The notes below the pieces were generated by a model. That model was not told the DNA's origin and did not search any database. It was given only the letters and a program-made list of their open reading frames with translations. Below, in pieces: positions 10,001 through 18,250 of a DNA stretch of 64,000 nt. Within the stretch, counting starts at the first letter, position 1. Each line of letters opens with the position of its first letter. The translations under genes were made by a program, and so were the position numbers. The DNA lies in assembly GCA_030678995.1 (NCBI GenBank), contig JAUXTQ010000038.1:160117-224116 (forward strand), read 5' to 3'. Source of the DNA: Caulobacter sp. (GTDB lineage Bacteria > Pseudomonadota > Alphaproteobacteria > Caulobacterales > Caulobacteraceae).

Positions 10001-11699
10001 CCAGTTCAAGCTTGGCGATCTTCAACGAGACCGAGTTTCGCTTGGATCCCAGATCCGCCACCACGGACACCAGGTCCTCGGCCTTGACCGCCGGACCGCG
10101 CCTTCGGATGACAGCGTCGGCCGCCACGTGCAGTCGCCACGACGGTGTCTTGCCGCCCTCGTAGTCGCCGTCGGCCTCGAAATTCCCCAGGCGCAGAAGA
10201 AGGTTCTCTGTCAGGACGATGTCGTGGAAGCCGCTGGTCGACAGCTCGAAGCCTACGCTCGAGTCGCGATAGTTGCCGTGGAATTCGATCTCGTTCAGGC
10301 GGAGACCTTCATCCAGATGGGCCGGCGCGTCGTCTTGTCCCGGGGGTGTGGCCTTGGAACTCTTGAGCAGTTTCGGGGAGGCGAGATCGATGGTCAGGTC
10401 GTGGTCGACCGAAACTCCGGCGTGGAAGTCGCCGGTCCGGGTCGACAGGCTCACATCCAGGGTCAGCCCGCTCCAGACCCATTGACCCTTCAGCTCCGCA
10501 TCGAAACTGGCCTTGCTGTCGGGCAGGAACTCCACCTCGGCCAACAGGCTGGCCGTCAGGTCCCCGCCGAGCAGCTTGAGCCCGGTCGTGCCAATGACGA
10601 GGGCGGCGTGCGAAATCGCCAGCGACGGCTTCCAGGCTATGCCGCCGCCGACGGTCTGCAGGCGCAGGTTGGCGGTGCCGACAGATTTGAGCACCGCGCC
10701 ACCCGACTCGGCGAAGCCGGGTCCGACCAGCCGCTCAAGCCAGTCGAACTGGATGCCTAGGTCCGGCTCGCAGGAGAATGACGCCGTCCCCTGGCCCAGA
10801 TCGATGAGCAGCATCGTCTCCAGGCCATAGCCGGCCAGGTGCAAGCGGCCGGCGGCGGTGAACCTCTCGATGGCGCCGGACTCTTCCACCTCGTCATCGA
10901 GGGTCAGCAGGATGCCGCAGGAGTCGATGGTCAGCCCGACGCTGGAATTGCCCAGATCCAGCAGCGGGGCGTCAGGCCGCCCGATGGTCAGGTCCAGGCT
11001 GACCGCCTCGTCATGTTCCGCCCAGATCAGGCCCTGGACGGGGACAGTGGCGGCCTCGGCCCGGTCGAATAGGGTGCGCACGAAGTCGAACGCGGCAGCC
11101 GCGTCGCCCGAAGCGCCGGACGCCAGACTTCGCGCCTCGGTGAAATAGGTCGTATTGAACCCGAGTTCGCCTTGGAAGCGCAGGCCGTCGAGTGAAGGGC
11201 TGGCGGCGAAGTAGGCATTGGTCAGCCGGTCCCCGACCAGGCCCTCCAGCAGGCGGCCGTCAAAGCCCGTCAGATTGTAACTGCACAGCAGGATCTGCGG
11301 ATTGCGCAGGGACAGCAGGCCAAGCACGTTGATCCCGCCGGTGGCCGCCTTGCCGAAGCGCCACAGGCTGCTGATCGGCGCCTGGGTGGACTTGTCGCCT
11401 TTGGCGGCGAGGACGAAATAACCGTTCGACGCGCCAGCGTCGGAAAGCGCGCCGCGGGCCTCCACCTCATAGACACCGCCCAGCAGTTCCATGGCGGCGT
11501 GGTCGAATGACCATTTTCCGGTCTTGGCGTCGAGACCGACCGCCTTGTCGTCAACTTCCGTCGACGCCGGTTTGGGCTTCGGGTCGGTGAGGTGGCGCTG
11601 CAGGGCGAAGACAGGCGGACTGTCCGCGCCGCCATCCTTGGCCGCCAGCCAGGCTTCGAGCGCCTGGATCTTCAGCTTGCTTGTCCGCCCTGCGCCCAC
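7083..11699 (-). CDS. Giant DUF6603-like protein, first gene of the operon
   Basis: A 1538-residue protein read from GTG at 11699 (MGAGRTSKLKIQALEAW). The N-terminal two thirds is a long run of alternating hydrophobic, beta-prone segments (LAGYGLETMLLIDLG, LTLDVSLSTRTGDF and many similar), like a solenoid or repeated beta structure. The part around residues 950-1300 contains NNRTSFFLFAVANVTIGGPP and FFVTGIAAGMGYDSRL, which match my memory of DUF6603, a domain of unknown function in large proteins. No signal peptide or clear membrane helix is present. It leads a four-gene operon with coupled starts. The family call is from recall and moderate in confidence; the function is unknown. Confidence 0.72.
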   Translation of the reverse strand: MGAGRTSKLKIQALEAWLAAKDGGADSPPVFALQRHLTDPKPKPASTEVDDKAVGLDAKTGKWSFDHAAMELLGGVYEVEARGALSDAGASNGYFVLAAKGDKSTQAPISSLWRFGKAATGGINVLGLLSLRNPQILLCSYNLTGFDGRLLEGLVGDRLTNAYFAASPSLDGLRFQGELGFNTTYFTEARSLASGASGDAAAAFDFVRTLFDRAEAATVPVQGLIWAEHDEAVSLDLTIGRPDAPLLDLGNSSVGLTIDSCGILLTLDDEVEESGAIERFTAAGRLHLAGYGLETMLLIDLGQGTASFSCEPDLGIQFDWLERLVGPGFAESGGAVLKSVGTANLRLQTVGGGIAWKPSLAISHAALVIGTTGLKLLGGDLTASLLAEVEFLPDSKASFDAELKGQWVWSGLTLDVSLSTRTGDFHAGVSVDHDLTIDLASPKLLKSSKATPPGQDDAPAHLDEGLRLNEIEFHGNYRDSSVGFELSTSGFHDIVLTENLLLRLGNFEADGDYEGGKTPSWRLHVAADAVIRRRGPAVKAEDLVSVVADLGSKRNSVSLKIAKLELDGVIKAFAGEGESFDFFNNFTFTKLEADWDSETGIRLSCGDVGGGFFDDKLRLTDFKFAYSKKDGVSGGVILKIPSAKKVNGAGDAKSETSVELKVAHTPGKGGKAGKWTFKGDAKGLNVSALLAAFEVKGAPTVMAERLTVTLESQSGAETTLTLGVTLAGDPYKASLLLKARKPGKVDGTAPPTGARVGKSDWEIVFAGCVDIDGKGLPLVGDLLGGQAFGINFGILYTNLFDGGVNQKSLETFLASPKAGETPNAAVALWTSPEGGERLRKNWSIYGKVTGLDIEKTRKAVVLEAAPAPAGDTGKAPPKIDTKTDDRVADGAGDPMSWTVVDRRLGPLTFGRLGYGVIAAGDAKAGRLAIDATLSLGPLRLAFMGLGVDVQIPSLNISPHLDGLAIDMKSGPVTIAGSLMKRGAIYTGSASARIGTLGLSAIGQFAVVNNRTSFFLFAVANVTIGGPPAFFVTGIAAGMGYDSRLVLPPPSGVADFSLIQFATGKPVDMRALERDVLISPDSLWFAAGVCFTSFEIIESVALCVVSLHPGGDIDLDLIGLSTMTLPSSRVGDKIDPIAKVGIGLRGHYSSREGTAYLYGELTADSYVFSRKARLSGGFAFQLWFSGSGHDGDFVATVGGYHPQFRVPAHYPRPSRFALAWDVTEALSIKGAGYFALTPNAIMAGGALEVVYKSPSVRASFRASADFLAYWKPFSYVADISIAVDAVVEDDTLFGHVRLSLHISAALHLAGPPFHGIVELDLVFFTLSIPIGEQVSEDDQPVDLSTLAEDMFPPGSLIARVTGGATGGANVADEWVLPCDWRGEIIVESAAPVTRLYQPRSKTWVDAIDDVSAKRNRGLDPGIAPYGINARSYACDLKVSGIATVGDASGENWDIRQHFSDLPPALWNGRGEKPDRHLRLDKVNGDTGKELPRGLTVVSLRLPRAKGVAANAPPPPDVVKMKSSLKLNDLTCLEFAEAVR

Positions 11700-12035
11700 G
11701 CCAATCCGAAGCCGCCTGTATGGAGGTTTGATAGGTGAATACGCTGAGATCAGCCGCGCACCCCCTGCGGCCTTCGAAACTCTAACACGGCCTTCACGCG
11801 GCGCTGCAAGAGAATCATTGGCCGTTCCGAATTGGAGCCGCCGACCGGTGGAAACGGCTATCCAAGTGATGGTGTGTGTCCACGCGAATGATGGGCGTCA
11901 ACTTCCGATCCTGACTCGTCTCAGACCTTCGGAAGGGCCGCTCTTCGGCAATTTGATCGCGGCCGCTCCGTGCTGGTGGCCAGCGCTCAAAACTGACTCA
12001 TTTCTCCCCTTGAGTAGACCCGGTTTGCCGAACCC
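11700..12035. other. Gene-free stretch upstream of the DUF6603-type operon
   Basis: About 336 bases with no convincing reading frame on either strand. It must hold the promoter of the large minus-strand operon starting at 11699, but I see no clear sigma-70 box. It ends at the broken 3' edge of the ATPase remnant. Base composition is lower in GC than the genes to the right, as expected of accessory DNA. Confidence 0.5.
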
Positions 12036-12516
12036 CTATTCGCCAAGATGGCGGCGAGGCCGGTTCAGGAGATCCTGTAGGACATCCATGAAGTCGGAGA
12101 CGAAGTTGGGTTGGAGGCGCGTCTCCGGCTCGTCAAACAGCAGCGGGCCGCCTTGCTCGATGGCGGCTACCGCCTGGGCTGCGAACCTGAACATCGCCAA
12201 CTCGCCACTACTCAAATGACCGGGCCTGTCGTGGCTGAAGACGACCGGCACTTGAGTCCAGTCGATTTCGCCGATCAGCCTAAGCCGGAGAAGTTCGGCC
12301 ATGTTGGTCGTAGTCGGCAGTTACCGGCGGCCGTCGAAAATGGGGGCCAGGCGACCGAACGGATCGTCAGCGGGATCGCGAGCTGCGCGACGGGGAAGAG
12401 GTAGCCGCTGCCACAACCCCATCCGGTGAAGGATCTCTTCGAGCACCACCGATCGGGATGTAGCCTGGCGGCGCAGACCAAATCACCTCTTGCAGCTCAG
12501 GGGCCATCCACGGATG
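12036..12516 (-). pseudogene. Decayed AAA/ABC-type ATPase
   Basis: Pieces of one ATPase are spread over three frames of the minus strand. From about 12507 one frame reads MAPELQEVIWSAPPGYIPIG. A second then reads SVVLEEILHRMGLWQRLPLP and DPADDPFGRLAPIFDGRR before a stop. A third, from 12302, reads MAELLRLRLIGEIDW, an LSSGELAMFRFAAQ signature and Walker B LLFDEPETRLQPNF. There the reading breaks off at 12036 into unrelated sequence, before the usual C-terminal histidine switch, and no Walker A is present. ATPases with this signature and DEPE-type Walker B are common in defence and DNA-repair loci, but the original role cannot be told. It abuts the 3' end of the ligase gene at 12517. Confidence 0.7.
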
Positions 12517-14268
12517 TCAGTACCCATCGGGAGCATGAGCCAATTTCAAGCCTAGTTTGGCCGCGGATGCTTCCAAGTCGCGCACCAGGTCCGAAGGGAG
12601 TTCGTGGCCGCCCGAAAGCTCAATGGTCTTCGCCGTTGGATCGTCGCACGAGAGACGGAGGTTGTGGGCGCCGGCTACCGCGTCTTTCAGCGCCTGAACA
12701 GCGGCGGCCTGACGCAGCCGGAAACGGGCGATTTTGCCGACAGGCGTGAGCGGCAAGTCATCCAAAAGGAAAACGCGCTTAGGGCGCGCCGGTGGATCAG
12801 AAATACGCTCGGCGACAAAGGCCACCAGCTCGTCAGCGGTGACCTCCATCCGCGGATTCAGCGCCACATAGAGCGCCGGCAGCTCACCGGCATAGGCGTC
12901 CGGCATGGGCGCGGCGGCACAGATCCGCACGGCGGGATGCTGCTGGGCGGCCTCCTCGATCATCAGGGGATCGATGTTGTGGCCGCCACGGATGATCACG
13001 TCCTTGCTGCGGCCGAGCAACTGCAGCTGGCCGTCGCGATCAACCTCGCCCATGTCCCCCGTGATGACCCATCCATCCGACGGCTCATCGCGGCGGCCGG
13101 ATGCGGTCCGATAACCGAGGAAGCTGTTGGGGCCGCGGAGCAGGATGTCGCCCCGCGCGCCGGGTCGTGGGGCTCCGTCGCCGAGCCGAGCCTCGATCAT
13201 CGGCGCCGGAAACCCGACGGCCGAACTGCGAAACAGGCCGTCGAGGGGCTGGGCGCTGCAGACCCCGGACAGCTCGGTCATGCCGTACATCTGGCAGACC
13301 GGGATGCCGAGCTTGGCCTCCAGGCGGTGCAGGGTGTCCAGTGGCAGCGGCGCGGCGCCTGTGCAGATGCCGCGCAGCGCCTGAAGGTCGGCGCCGTCCA
13401 ATGGGGTGTCGATGATCCCTGCCAGGGAGGTCGGGACCATGGCCAGAACGGTCGCGCGGGTGCGCTCCAGCAGACGCCATATCCCCGTCCGCAGGGCGGG
13501 GTCACGGCCGCCGAGCAGTCCGGGCAGAATCACCGTGGCCCCGCAGGCCAGCGCGCTCATCACGCAGCTGATGGCCCCCCCGACGTGGAACAGTGGCAAA
13601 GCGACGCAAATACTGTCGTCCTCGGAAAGTCGTAGGGCTGCGCCGCCCATCAGCGCCGCTGCAGCGATCCCTCTGGCGGAAAGTTCCGCGAGCTTGGGAT
13701 CGCCTGTCGTTCCCCCTGTGTGGAAAAGGGCCGCCGGGCGGTCGAGCCGCCCGGCGAAGTCGGGGGGAGGAAACGAACTTGGGCGTGGGGTCCAGGCCCT
13801 CGCGCCGTCGGAAATATCCAGGACGGCCCGAAGGTCGGACAAAGCAGGCGCGACCGACGCCAGCCGCACCGCAGCGTCTGTCCCGCCCCACACAAGGGCG
13901 ACTCGCGCCCGGGCGAGGCGAAGCTGAGCGTCCATGCCCTCCGCTGAGAGCAACAGGTTCACTGGAAAAGCGACGCCAACTTCGATCGCGCCGAACAGGG
14001 CCGCGACCCCCGCCGGTGCGGCGGGCGTGAACAGCGCCACGCCGTCGGACGGCGTGACGCCAAGGGTCATCAGCTCGCCGGCCGCCAACGTCGCTGCCTG
14101 GGCCAAGGCGGCGTAGGACATCACCTGCGGCTCGGGGTCGTCCGGCGACCGCATGAAGACCAGCGCCGGGTGGTCGCCGCGCCGCGCCCCCTGTTCCCGC
14201 AGCAGGGCTAGCGGGGTCGGGGCCCGCGCCAGCCGCGCCGCGAGGCGGTCAGCCACCTCAGAATTCAT
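12517..14268 (-). CDS. Acyl-CoA synthetase (AMP-dependent synthetase/ligase family)
   Basis: A 583-residue adenylate-forming enzyme expected to activate a carboxylic acid with ATP and load it on CoA. Motifs in order are the P-loop-like HTGGTTGDPK (about residue 187), LPLFHVGG, YGMTELSG, WVITGDMGEVDRDG, GRSKDVIIRGG and the C-terminal PVGKIARFRLR with the catalytic lysine. About 50 residues follow the usual end of the family. Its ATG at 14268 lies 11 bases inside the end of the TonB-dependent receptor gene, so the two are one operon. The likely substrate is an acid released from whatever the receptor imports; this is inference from context. Confidence 0.9.
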   Translation of the reverse strand: MNSEVADRLAARLARAPTPLALLREQGARRGDHPALVFMRSPDDPEPQVMSYAALAQAATLAAGELMTLGVTPSDGVALFTPAAPAGVAALFGAIEVGVAFPVNLLLSAEGMDAQLRLARARVALVWGGTDAAVRLASVAPALSDLRAVLDISDGARAWTPRPSSFPPPDFAGRLDRPAALFHTGGTTGDPKLAELSARGIAAAALMGGAALRLSEDDSICVALPLFHVGGAISCVMSALACGATVILPGLLGGRDPALRTGIWRLLERTRATVLAMVPTSLAGIIDTPLDGADLQALRGICTGAAPLPLDTLHRLEAKLGIPVCQMYGMTELSGVCSAQPLDGLFRSSAVGFPAPMIEARLGDGAPRPGARGDILLRGPNSFLGYRTASGRRDEPSDGWVITGDMGEVDRDGQLQLLGRSKDVIIRGGHNIDPLMIEEAAQQHPAVRICAAAPMPDAYAGELPALYVALNPRMEVTADELVAFVAERISDPPARPKRVFLLDDLPLTPVGKIARFRLRQAAAVQALKDAVAGAHNLRLSCDDPTAKTIELSGGHELPSDLVRDLEASAAKLGLKLAHAPDGY

Positions 14269-16606
14269 GGGTGATGGTCAAGCCATAGGTCGCGGGCCTG
14301 CCCGCGTAGCGGATCACGTTGTCCTGCGCCTTCAGCACATTGTTCCAGTAGTAGACATCGCCGACATTGCGGCCCCAGACCGTGAGCTTCCAACGCCCAG
14401 TTTCAGACTGCACGCCGGCCCGCAAGTCGACCAGGGCGTAGCCGTCGATGGCAAGGCGCGTGTCGTCCTCCAGGCCACCCTTGGACTCGCTACGATAGGT
14501 GATGTCGACGCCGGCGAAGCCGGTCAGGTCGTCCGTGATCGGGCGTCGGTAGTCGAAATCAGCGTTGACCTGCGCCTTGGGCGAATAGGGGAATTCATTG
14601 CCCGAGAAACTCTGCGGCGGCCCGCCGAATTGCGAGAAGTTGACGAAGGTCCCATCGATCTCGGTCTGGATATAGGTCGCGCCGACATTGACGGTCAGCG
14701 AATCGATCGGCCGCCAGATCAACTGCCCTTCAACACCCCAGATGTGCGACTCGGGGATGTTCACCAGCGCCTCGAGCTGGCCGAAGATCGGATCGGTCAC
14801 CCGGCCGCGGAGCTGCTTGTTCTGGTAGTCATAGTAGAAGATCGCGCCATTCAGCTGCATGCGCGCCGCCGGGAGATAGGCCTTGGTCCCGATCTCGTAG
14901 GCGGTGAGCTCTTCCTGGGTCACCGGCTGGAACTGGGCCGTGCTGGAGGCCGACAGCGTTGGGAAGTTGCCAGCCTTGTAGCCGCGGCTAACCGCGCCGT
15001 ACACCAACACATCCTCGGTGGGACGCCAATTGAGGTTCACACGCCAGGACAGGTTGTCCTCGTCGAGGGTGCTGCTGAAATCGCCGACATTGAAGTTGGC
15101 GTCGGTGAGCGTGACGCAGCCACCGGCGACCGGGGTCGTCGTGGGAAGCGCGCCCAGGAAACCGCCGAGGGTTTGTAGCCCAGCGAACGCGGCGGCCAGT
15201 TCGCCCGTGCCACTGTCGGCCGAGCAGCTGGTGAACCGGTTGCGGTTGCGGCTGTAGCGCAGTCCACCTTCCAGACTGAGCGTCTCGGTCAGGGGAGCCT
15301 CGCCGCTGGCGAAAATAGCCCAGCTCTCGACGCGATTACGGCTGCGGTTGAAGAAGTCGGCGAAGTGGAAGAGAGGCAGGCCAAAGCCGGTCAGGTCGAC
15401 GACGGCGCTGGTGCTCTTGTCGAGAAAGACATGCTGGATATCGACAATGCGGTCGCTCTGGAAGTTGGCGCCGACGACCCAGTGGCGCAGCCACTCGCCC
15501 TCGCCGGCGATGCGCAGTTCCTGAGAGAAGGAGGTGATCTGCCCGCTCGTGCCCAGCGACAGGTCCTCCACCGGCGTGCCGTCGGTCTCCGCGAACTGGC
15601 TGCGGTCGGTCCGGGCATAGGCGCTGATCGCCGTCGCTGTCAGACTCGGCGTAAGACGCCAGTCGCCGCGGATCGATCCCTGGTAGAAGGCCGTGTTGCG
15701 CGCATAGTTCCGGCTGGGATCCCAGTCGGCCGCGCGGGCGTCGTCGGGTGCCAGCGGCGCGGCCACGAAGCCCGGATCAAGCGGGACGCTGGGCACGGCC
15801 GCGAACACGCCCCGGTGCTGCGGCGCCTGGGATTCGGACTTGTCGCGCCAGCCATTGAGGTTGAAAGCCAGCTTCAGGTTTTCGGTGGCGTCCCAGTCCA
15901 GCAGCAGACGGCCGACGACCTCGTTGGTGCGGCCCAAGCTGTCGTTGCGAGTGAGGCTCTGTTGCCAGGGCCCGCCCTGGACGGTGCTGAGCGCGAGCCG
16001 GCCGCGCAGGCCCGGAGCCAAAGGTCCGGAGGCGTAACCCTCGACCCGCAGGGTGTCGAACCGGCCATAGTCGATTGTGAAGCCTGCGGCGGGGCTGCTC
16101 GTGGGCCTGGCGGCCACATAGTTGATGCCGCCGCCGGTGGAGTTCTGCCCAAACAAGGTGCCTTGCGGTCCCTTCAGCACCTCGATCCGCTGGACATCGA
16201 GCAGAGCGCCCCGAGTCATGGCTGGATAGGGCAGCGGGACCTCGTCAACATAGACGGTGACCGCCGGGTTCGCCGCCAGGCTGGATTCGTAGTAGCCGAC
16301 GCCGCGCAGGCTGTAGACGGGCATATCGAACTGGGTCTGGGTGTAGGTGAAGCCCGGCACCACCTTGGTCAGATCGGCAACGTCGGTGATGCCGCGCGCC
16401 GCCAGGGCCTCGCCGGAGATGGCGGAAATCGACATGCCGACATCGTTGACGTTCTGCTCGCGCTTCTGGGCGGTGATCACCACCTCATCGAGGCTTGTCG
16501 CGCCGTCGCTTGAAGTGGGCGACTGGGCGAGCGCACCGCTGGCGATGAGGCTGGCCAGAAGGCTGATCGAAGGTACGATTCGCTTCAGGTGAATGGCATG
16601 TTGCAT
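14258..16606 (-). CDS. TonB-dependent receptor
   Basis: A 782-residue outer-membrane receptor. The start is ATG at 16606, preceded by GGGGGAAA; an earlier in-frame start has no signal peptide directly after it. A signal peptide (LKRIVPSISLLASLIASGALA) is followed by a TonB-box-like LDEVVITAQKREQN, the plug domain (VPGFTYTQTQ, SLRGVGYY, RIEVLKGPQGTLFGQNSTGG) and a beta-barrel ending in the aromatic residue of ITHEF. It imports a substrate across the outer membrane using TonB energy. It forms an operon with the downstream ligase and diverges from the EthD gene. The promoter side carries two CCATACTTTCG boxes in opposite orientation. Substrate unknown. Confidence 0.92.
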   Translation of the reverse strand: MQHAIHLKRIVPSISLLASLIASGALAQSPTSSDGATSLDEVVITAQKREQNVNDVGMSISAISGEALAARGITDVADLTKVVPGFTYTQTQFDMPVYSLRGVGYYESSLAANPAVTVYVDEVPLPYPAMTRGALLDVQRIEVLKGPQGTLFGQNSTGGGINYVAARPTSSPAAGFTIDYGRFDTLRVEGYASGPLAPGLRGRLALSTVQGGPWQQSLTRNDSLGRTNEVVGRLLLDWDATENLKLAFNLNGWRDKSESQAPQHRGVFAAVPSVPLDPGFVAAPLAPDDARAADWDPSRNYARNTAFYQGSIRGDWRLTPSLTATAISAYARTDRSQFAETDGTPVEDLSLGTSGQITSFSQELRIAGEGEWLRHWVVGANFQSDRIVDIQHVFLDKSTSAVVDLTGFGLPLFHFADFFNRSRNRVESWAIFASGEAPLTETLSLEGGLRYSRNRNRFTSCSADSGTGELAAAFAGLQTLGGFLGALPTTTPVAGGCVTLTDANFNVGDFSSTLDEDNLSWRVNLNWRPTEDVLVYGAVSRGYKAGNFPTLSASSTAQFQPVTQEELTAYEIGTKAYLPAARMQLNGAIFYYDYQNKQLRGRVTDPIFGQLEALVNIPESHIWGVEGQLIWRPIDSLTVNVGATYIQTEIDGTFVNFSQFGGPPQSFSGNEFPYSPKAQVNADFDYRRPITDDLTGFAGVDITYRSESKGGLEDDTRLAIDGYALVDLRAGVQSETGRWKLTVWGRNVGDVYYWNNVLKAQDNVIRYAGRPATYGLTITHEF

Positions 16607-16698
16607 GTGTTTCCCCCAGGAACGGGAATGGCGCCGGGTTGTCCGGTCGTCATTCCGAGCGACGCACAATGCCGGGGAGCAGCCCGCCGCCCGCCGGT

Positions 16699-16747
16699 CG
16701 AAAGTATGGTTTTGGCGGCGAGCCGCGGTGAGCAGGCCATACTTTCG
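16699..16747. promoter_or_regulatory. Inverted pair of CGAAAGTATGG / CCATACTTTCG boxes
   Basis: CGAAAGTATGG at 16699-16709 and its exact reverse complement CCATACTTTCG at 16737-16747 lie between the divergent receptor and EthD genes. The right box ends about 60 bases before the EthD ATG. The same sequence recurs twice at 20879-20942, next to the regulator gene, with the second copy in the same orientation and about the same distance from a plus-strand ATG. This is best read as an activator site shared by the locus. Confidence 0.7.
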
Positions 16748-16806
16748 GGCGGCGTGCCGCCGGGCGGGCAGGCGCTACATTTTTCCACAAACAGGGGAGT
16801 TTGAAG

Positions 16807-17124
16807 ATGATCACTGTGAGCGTGCTCTACCCACGTATCGAGGGCGGCCGGTTCGATTTCGACTATTACGTCAAGGTTCACATGCCGATGTCGATCCGCC
16901 TGCTGGGTGACGCGATCAAGGCCGTGAGCGTCGAGCGGGGGCTGGCCAGCGCCGAGCCCGGCGCGCCGCCGGCCTATGTCGCGCTCTGCCACTTCACCTG
17001 CGAGACCCAGGCGGATTTCGAGGGTGCGTTCCTCCCCAGCGCGGCGGAGTTGCAGGGCGATATGGCCAATTACACGGACATCGCCCCGGTCATCCAGTTC
17101 AACGAAATCGCCCTGACCAAGTAG
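16807..17124 (+). CDS. EthD-family protein
   Basis: A 105-residue protein, MITVSVLYPRIEGGRFDFDY, with the KVHMPMS segment typical of EthD-like dimeric ferredoxin-fold proteins. These are small proteins found next to catabolic genes; some are required for ring or ether degradation but most have no proven reaction. The start is ATG at 16807, with AGGGGAG nine bases upstream; a TTG two codons earlier is less likely. It is the first gene after the boxed divergent promoter and is followed by the M20 peptidase gene after four bases, so the two are co-transcribed. Confidence 0.85.
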   Translation: MITVSVLYPRIEGGRFDFDYYVKVHMPMSIRLLGDAIKAVSVERGLASAEPGAPPAYVALCHFTCETQADFEGAFLPSAAELQGDMANYTDIAPVIQFNEIALTK

Positions 17125-17128
17125 CGCC

Positions 17129-18250
17129 ATGGACAGCCTGGAGCTCACGCGGTGTCTGCTGCGGTTCGACACCGTCAACCCGCCGGGCGACGAGGCGGAG
17201 TGCGCCGGCTTTCTGGCCGGCGTCCTTGAGGCGGCGGGCCTTGACTGTGAGCTTGCGCCCTTCGCGCCGGGCCGCGCCAACTTGATCGCCCGCCTGTCGG
17301 GCACGGACTCCGGTCTCGCGCCATTGGTCCTGACCGGGCATCTCGACACCGTGCCGTTGGGCGATGCGGCCTGGGCGCGAGATCCGTTCGCCGGTGAGAT
17401 GGAGAGTGGCCGACTGTATGGCCGCGGCGCCTCGGACATGAAGTCCGGCGTGGCCGCCATGGCCTGCGCCGCTGCGGCGGTCTCGGCCCGAGGCGGCCTG
17501 AGGCGCGGCCTCACCCTGTTGTTCACCGGCGGAGAGGAGGTGGGCTGCGAGGGCGCCACGCACCTGTGCACCGCCCATGCGGGACGCCTGGGCGCGGCCA
17601 GCGCCATGATCGTTGGCGAGCCGACCGCCAACCTTGCGGTGCGCGGACACAAGGGCGCGCTTTTCGCCCGCGCCATTGCCAAGGGCGTCACCGCCCACTC
17701 GTCGACCCCCGAGCGCGGGGTAAACGCCATCTATCGCGCCGCCCGCGGCGTCAGGCGCGTCGAAACACTGGACCTCGGCCCGGCGCATGACGCCTTTATG
17801 GGACCGCCGACGGTCAATGTCGGCATGATCCGCGGCGGCCTGAACGCCAATTCTGTGCCCGACCATGCGGAGTTCACCATCGACGTGCGCTCCGGCCCCG
17901 AACCGAGCCAGGGCGACATCCTCGACAAATTGCGCCGGGCGCTGGGCCCCGAGATCGACGCCGCGCCCTACAGCACCATGCCCGCTGTCCTGACCGCCGA
18001 GGACGATCCGTTTCTGCGCATCGTCGCGGCGAGGGCGGGCGAGGCCAACGGGCGATCCGCGGAGGGCGCGACGGCCGCAACCTTCTTCAGCGACGCCTCG
18101 GTCTTCCAGCCGATGTTCCGCTGCCCGACCGTGATCCTGGGGCCCGGCGAGCCCGCCACCGCGCACCAGACCGACGAGTATTGCGAGATCGGGAAGATTG
18201 GCCGGGCCCAGGCGATCTACGAGGCGGTGATCGCCGACTGGTGCGGCTAG
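17129..18250 (+). CDS. M20-family metallohydrolase (ArgE/DapE-like)
   Basis: A 373-residue zinc amidohydrolase. It has the metal-binding TGHLDTVPLG (first His/Asp), GRGASDMKSGVAAMA (bridging Asp), FTGGEEVGCEGATH (catalytic Glu pair), a lid domain with RGHKGALFARAIAKG, and a C-terminal TAHQTDEYCEI holding the last metal histidine. The family cleaves N-acyl amino acids, dipeptides or carbamoyl compounds. In this locus it probably hydrolyses an amide bond in the imported substrate; this is inference. It starts four bases after the EthD gene, and its stop overlaps the stop of the convergent regulator gene by four bases. Confidence 0.88.
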   Translation: MDSLELTRCLLRFDTVNPPGDEAECAGFLAGVLEAAGLDCELAPFAPGRANLIARLSGTDSGLAPLVLTGHLDTVPLGDAAWARDPFAGEMESGRLYGRGASDMKSGVAAMACAAAAVSARGGLRRGLTLLFTGGEEVGCEGATHLCTAHAGRLGAASAMIVGEPTANLAVRGHKGALFARAIAKGVTAHSSTPERGVNAIYRAARGVRRVETLDLGPAHDAFMGPPTVNVGMIRGGLNANSVPDHAEFTIDVRSGPEPSQGDILDKLRRALGPEIDAAPYSTMPAVLTAEDDPFLRIVAARAGEANGRSAEGATAATFFSDASVFQPMFRCPTVILGPGEPATAHQTDEYCEIGKIGRAQAIYEAVIADWCG

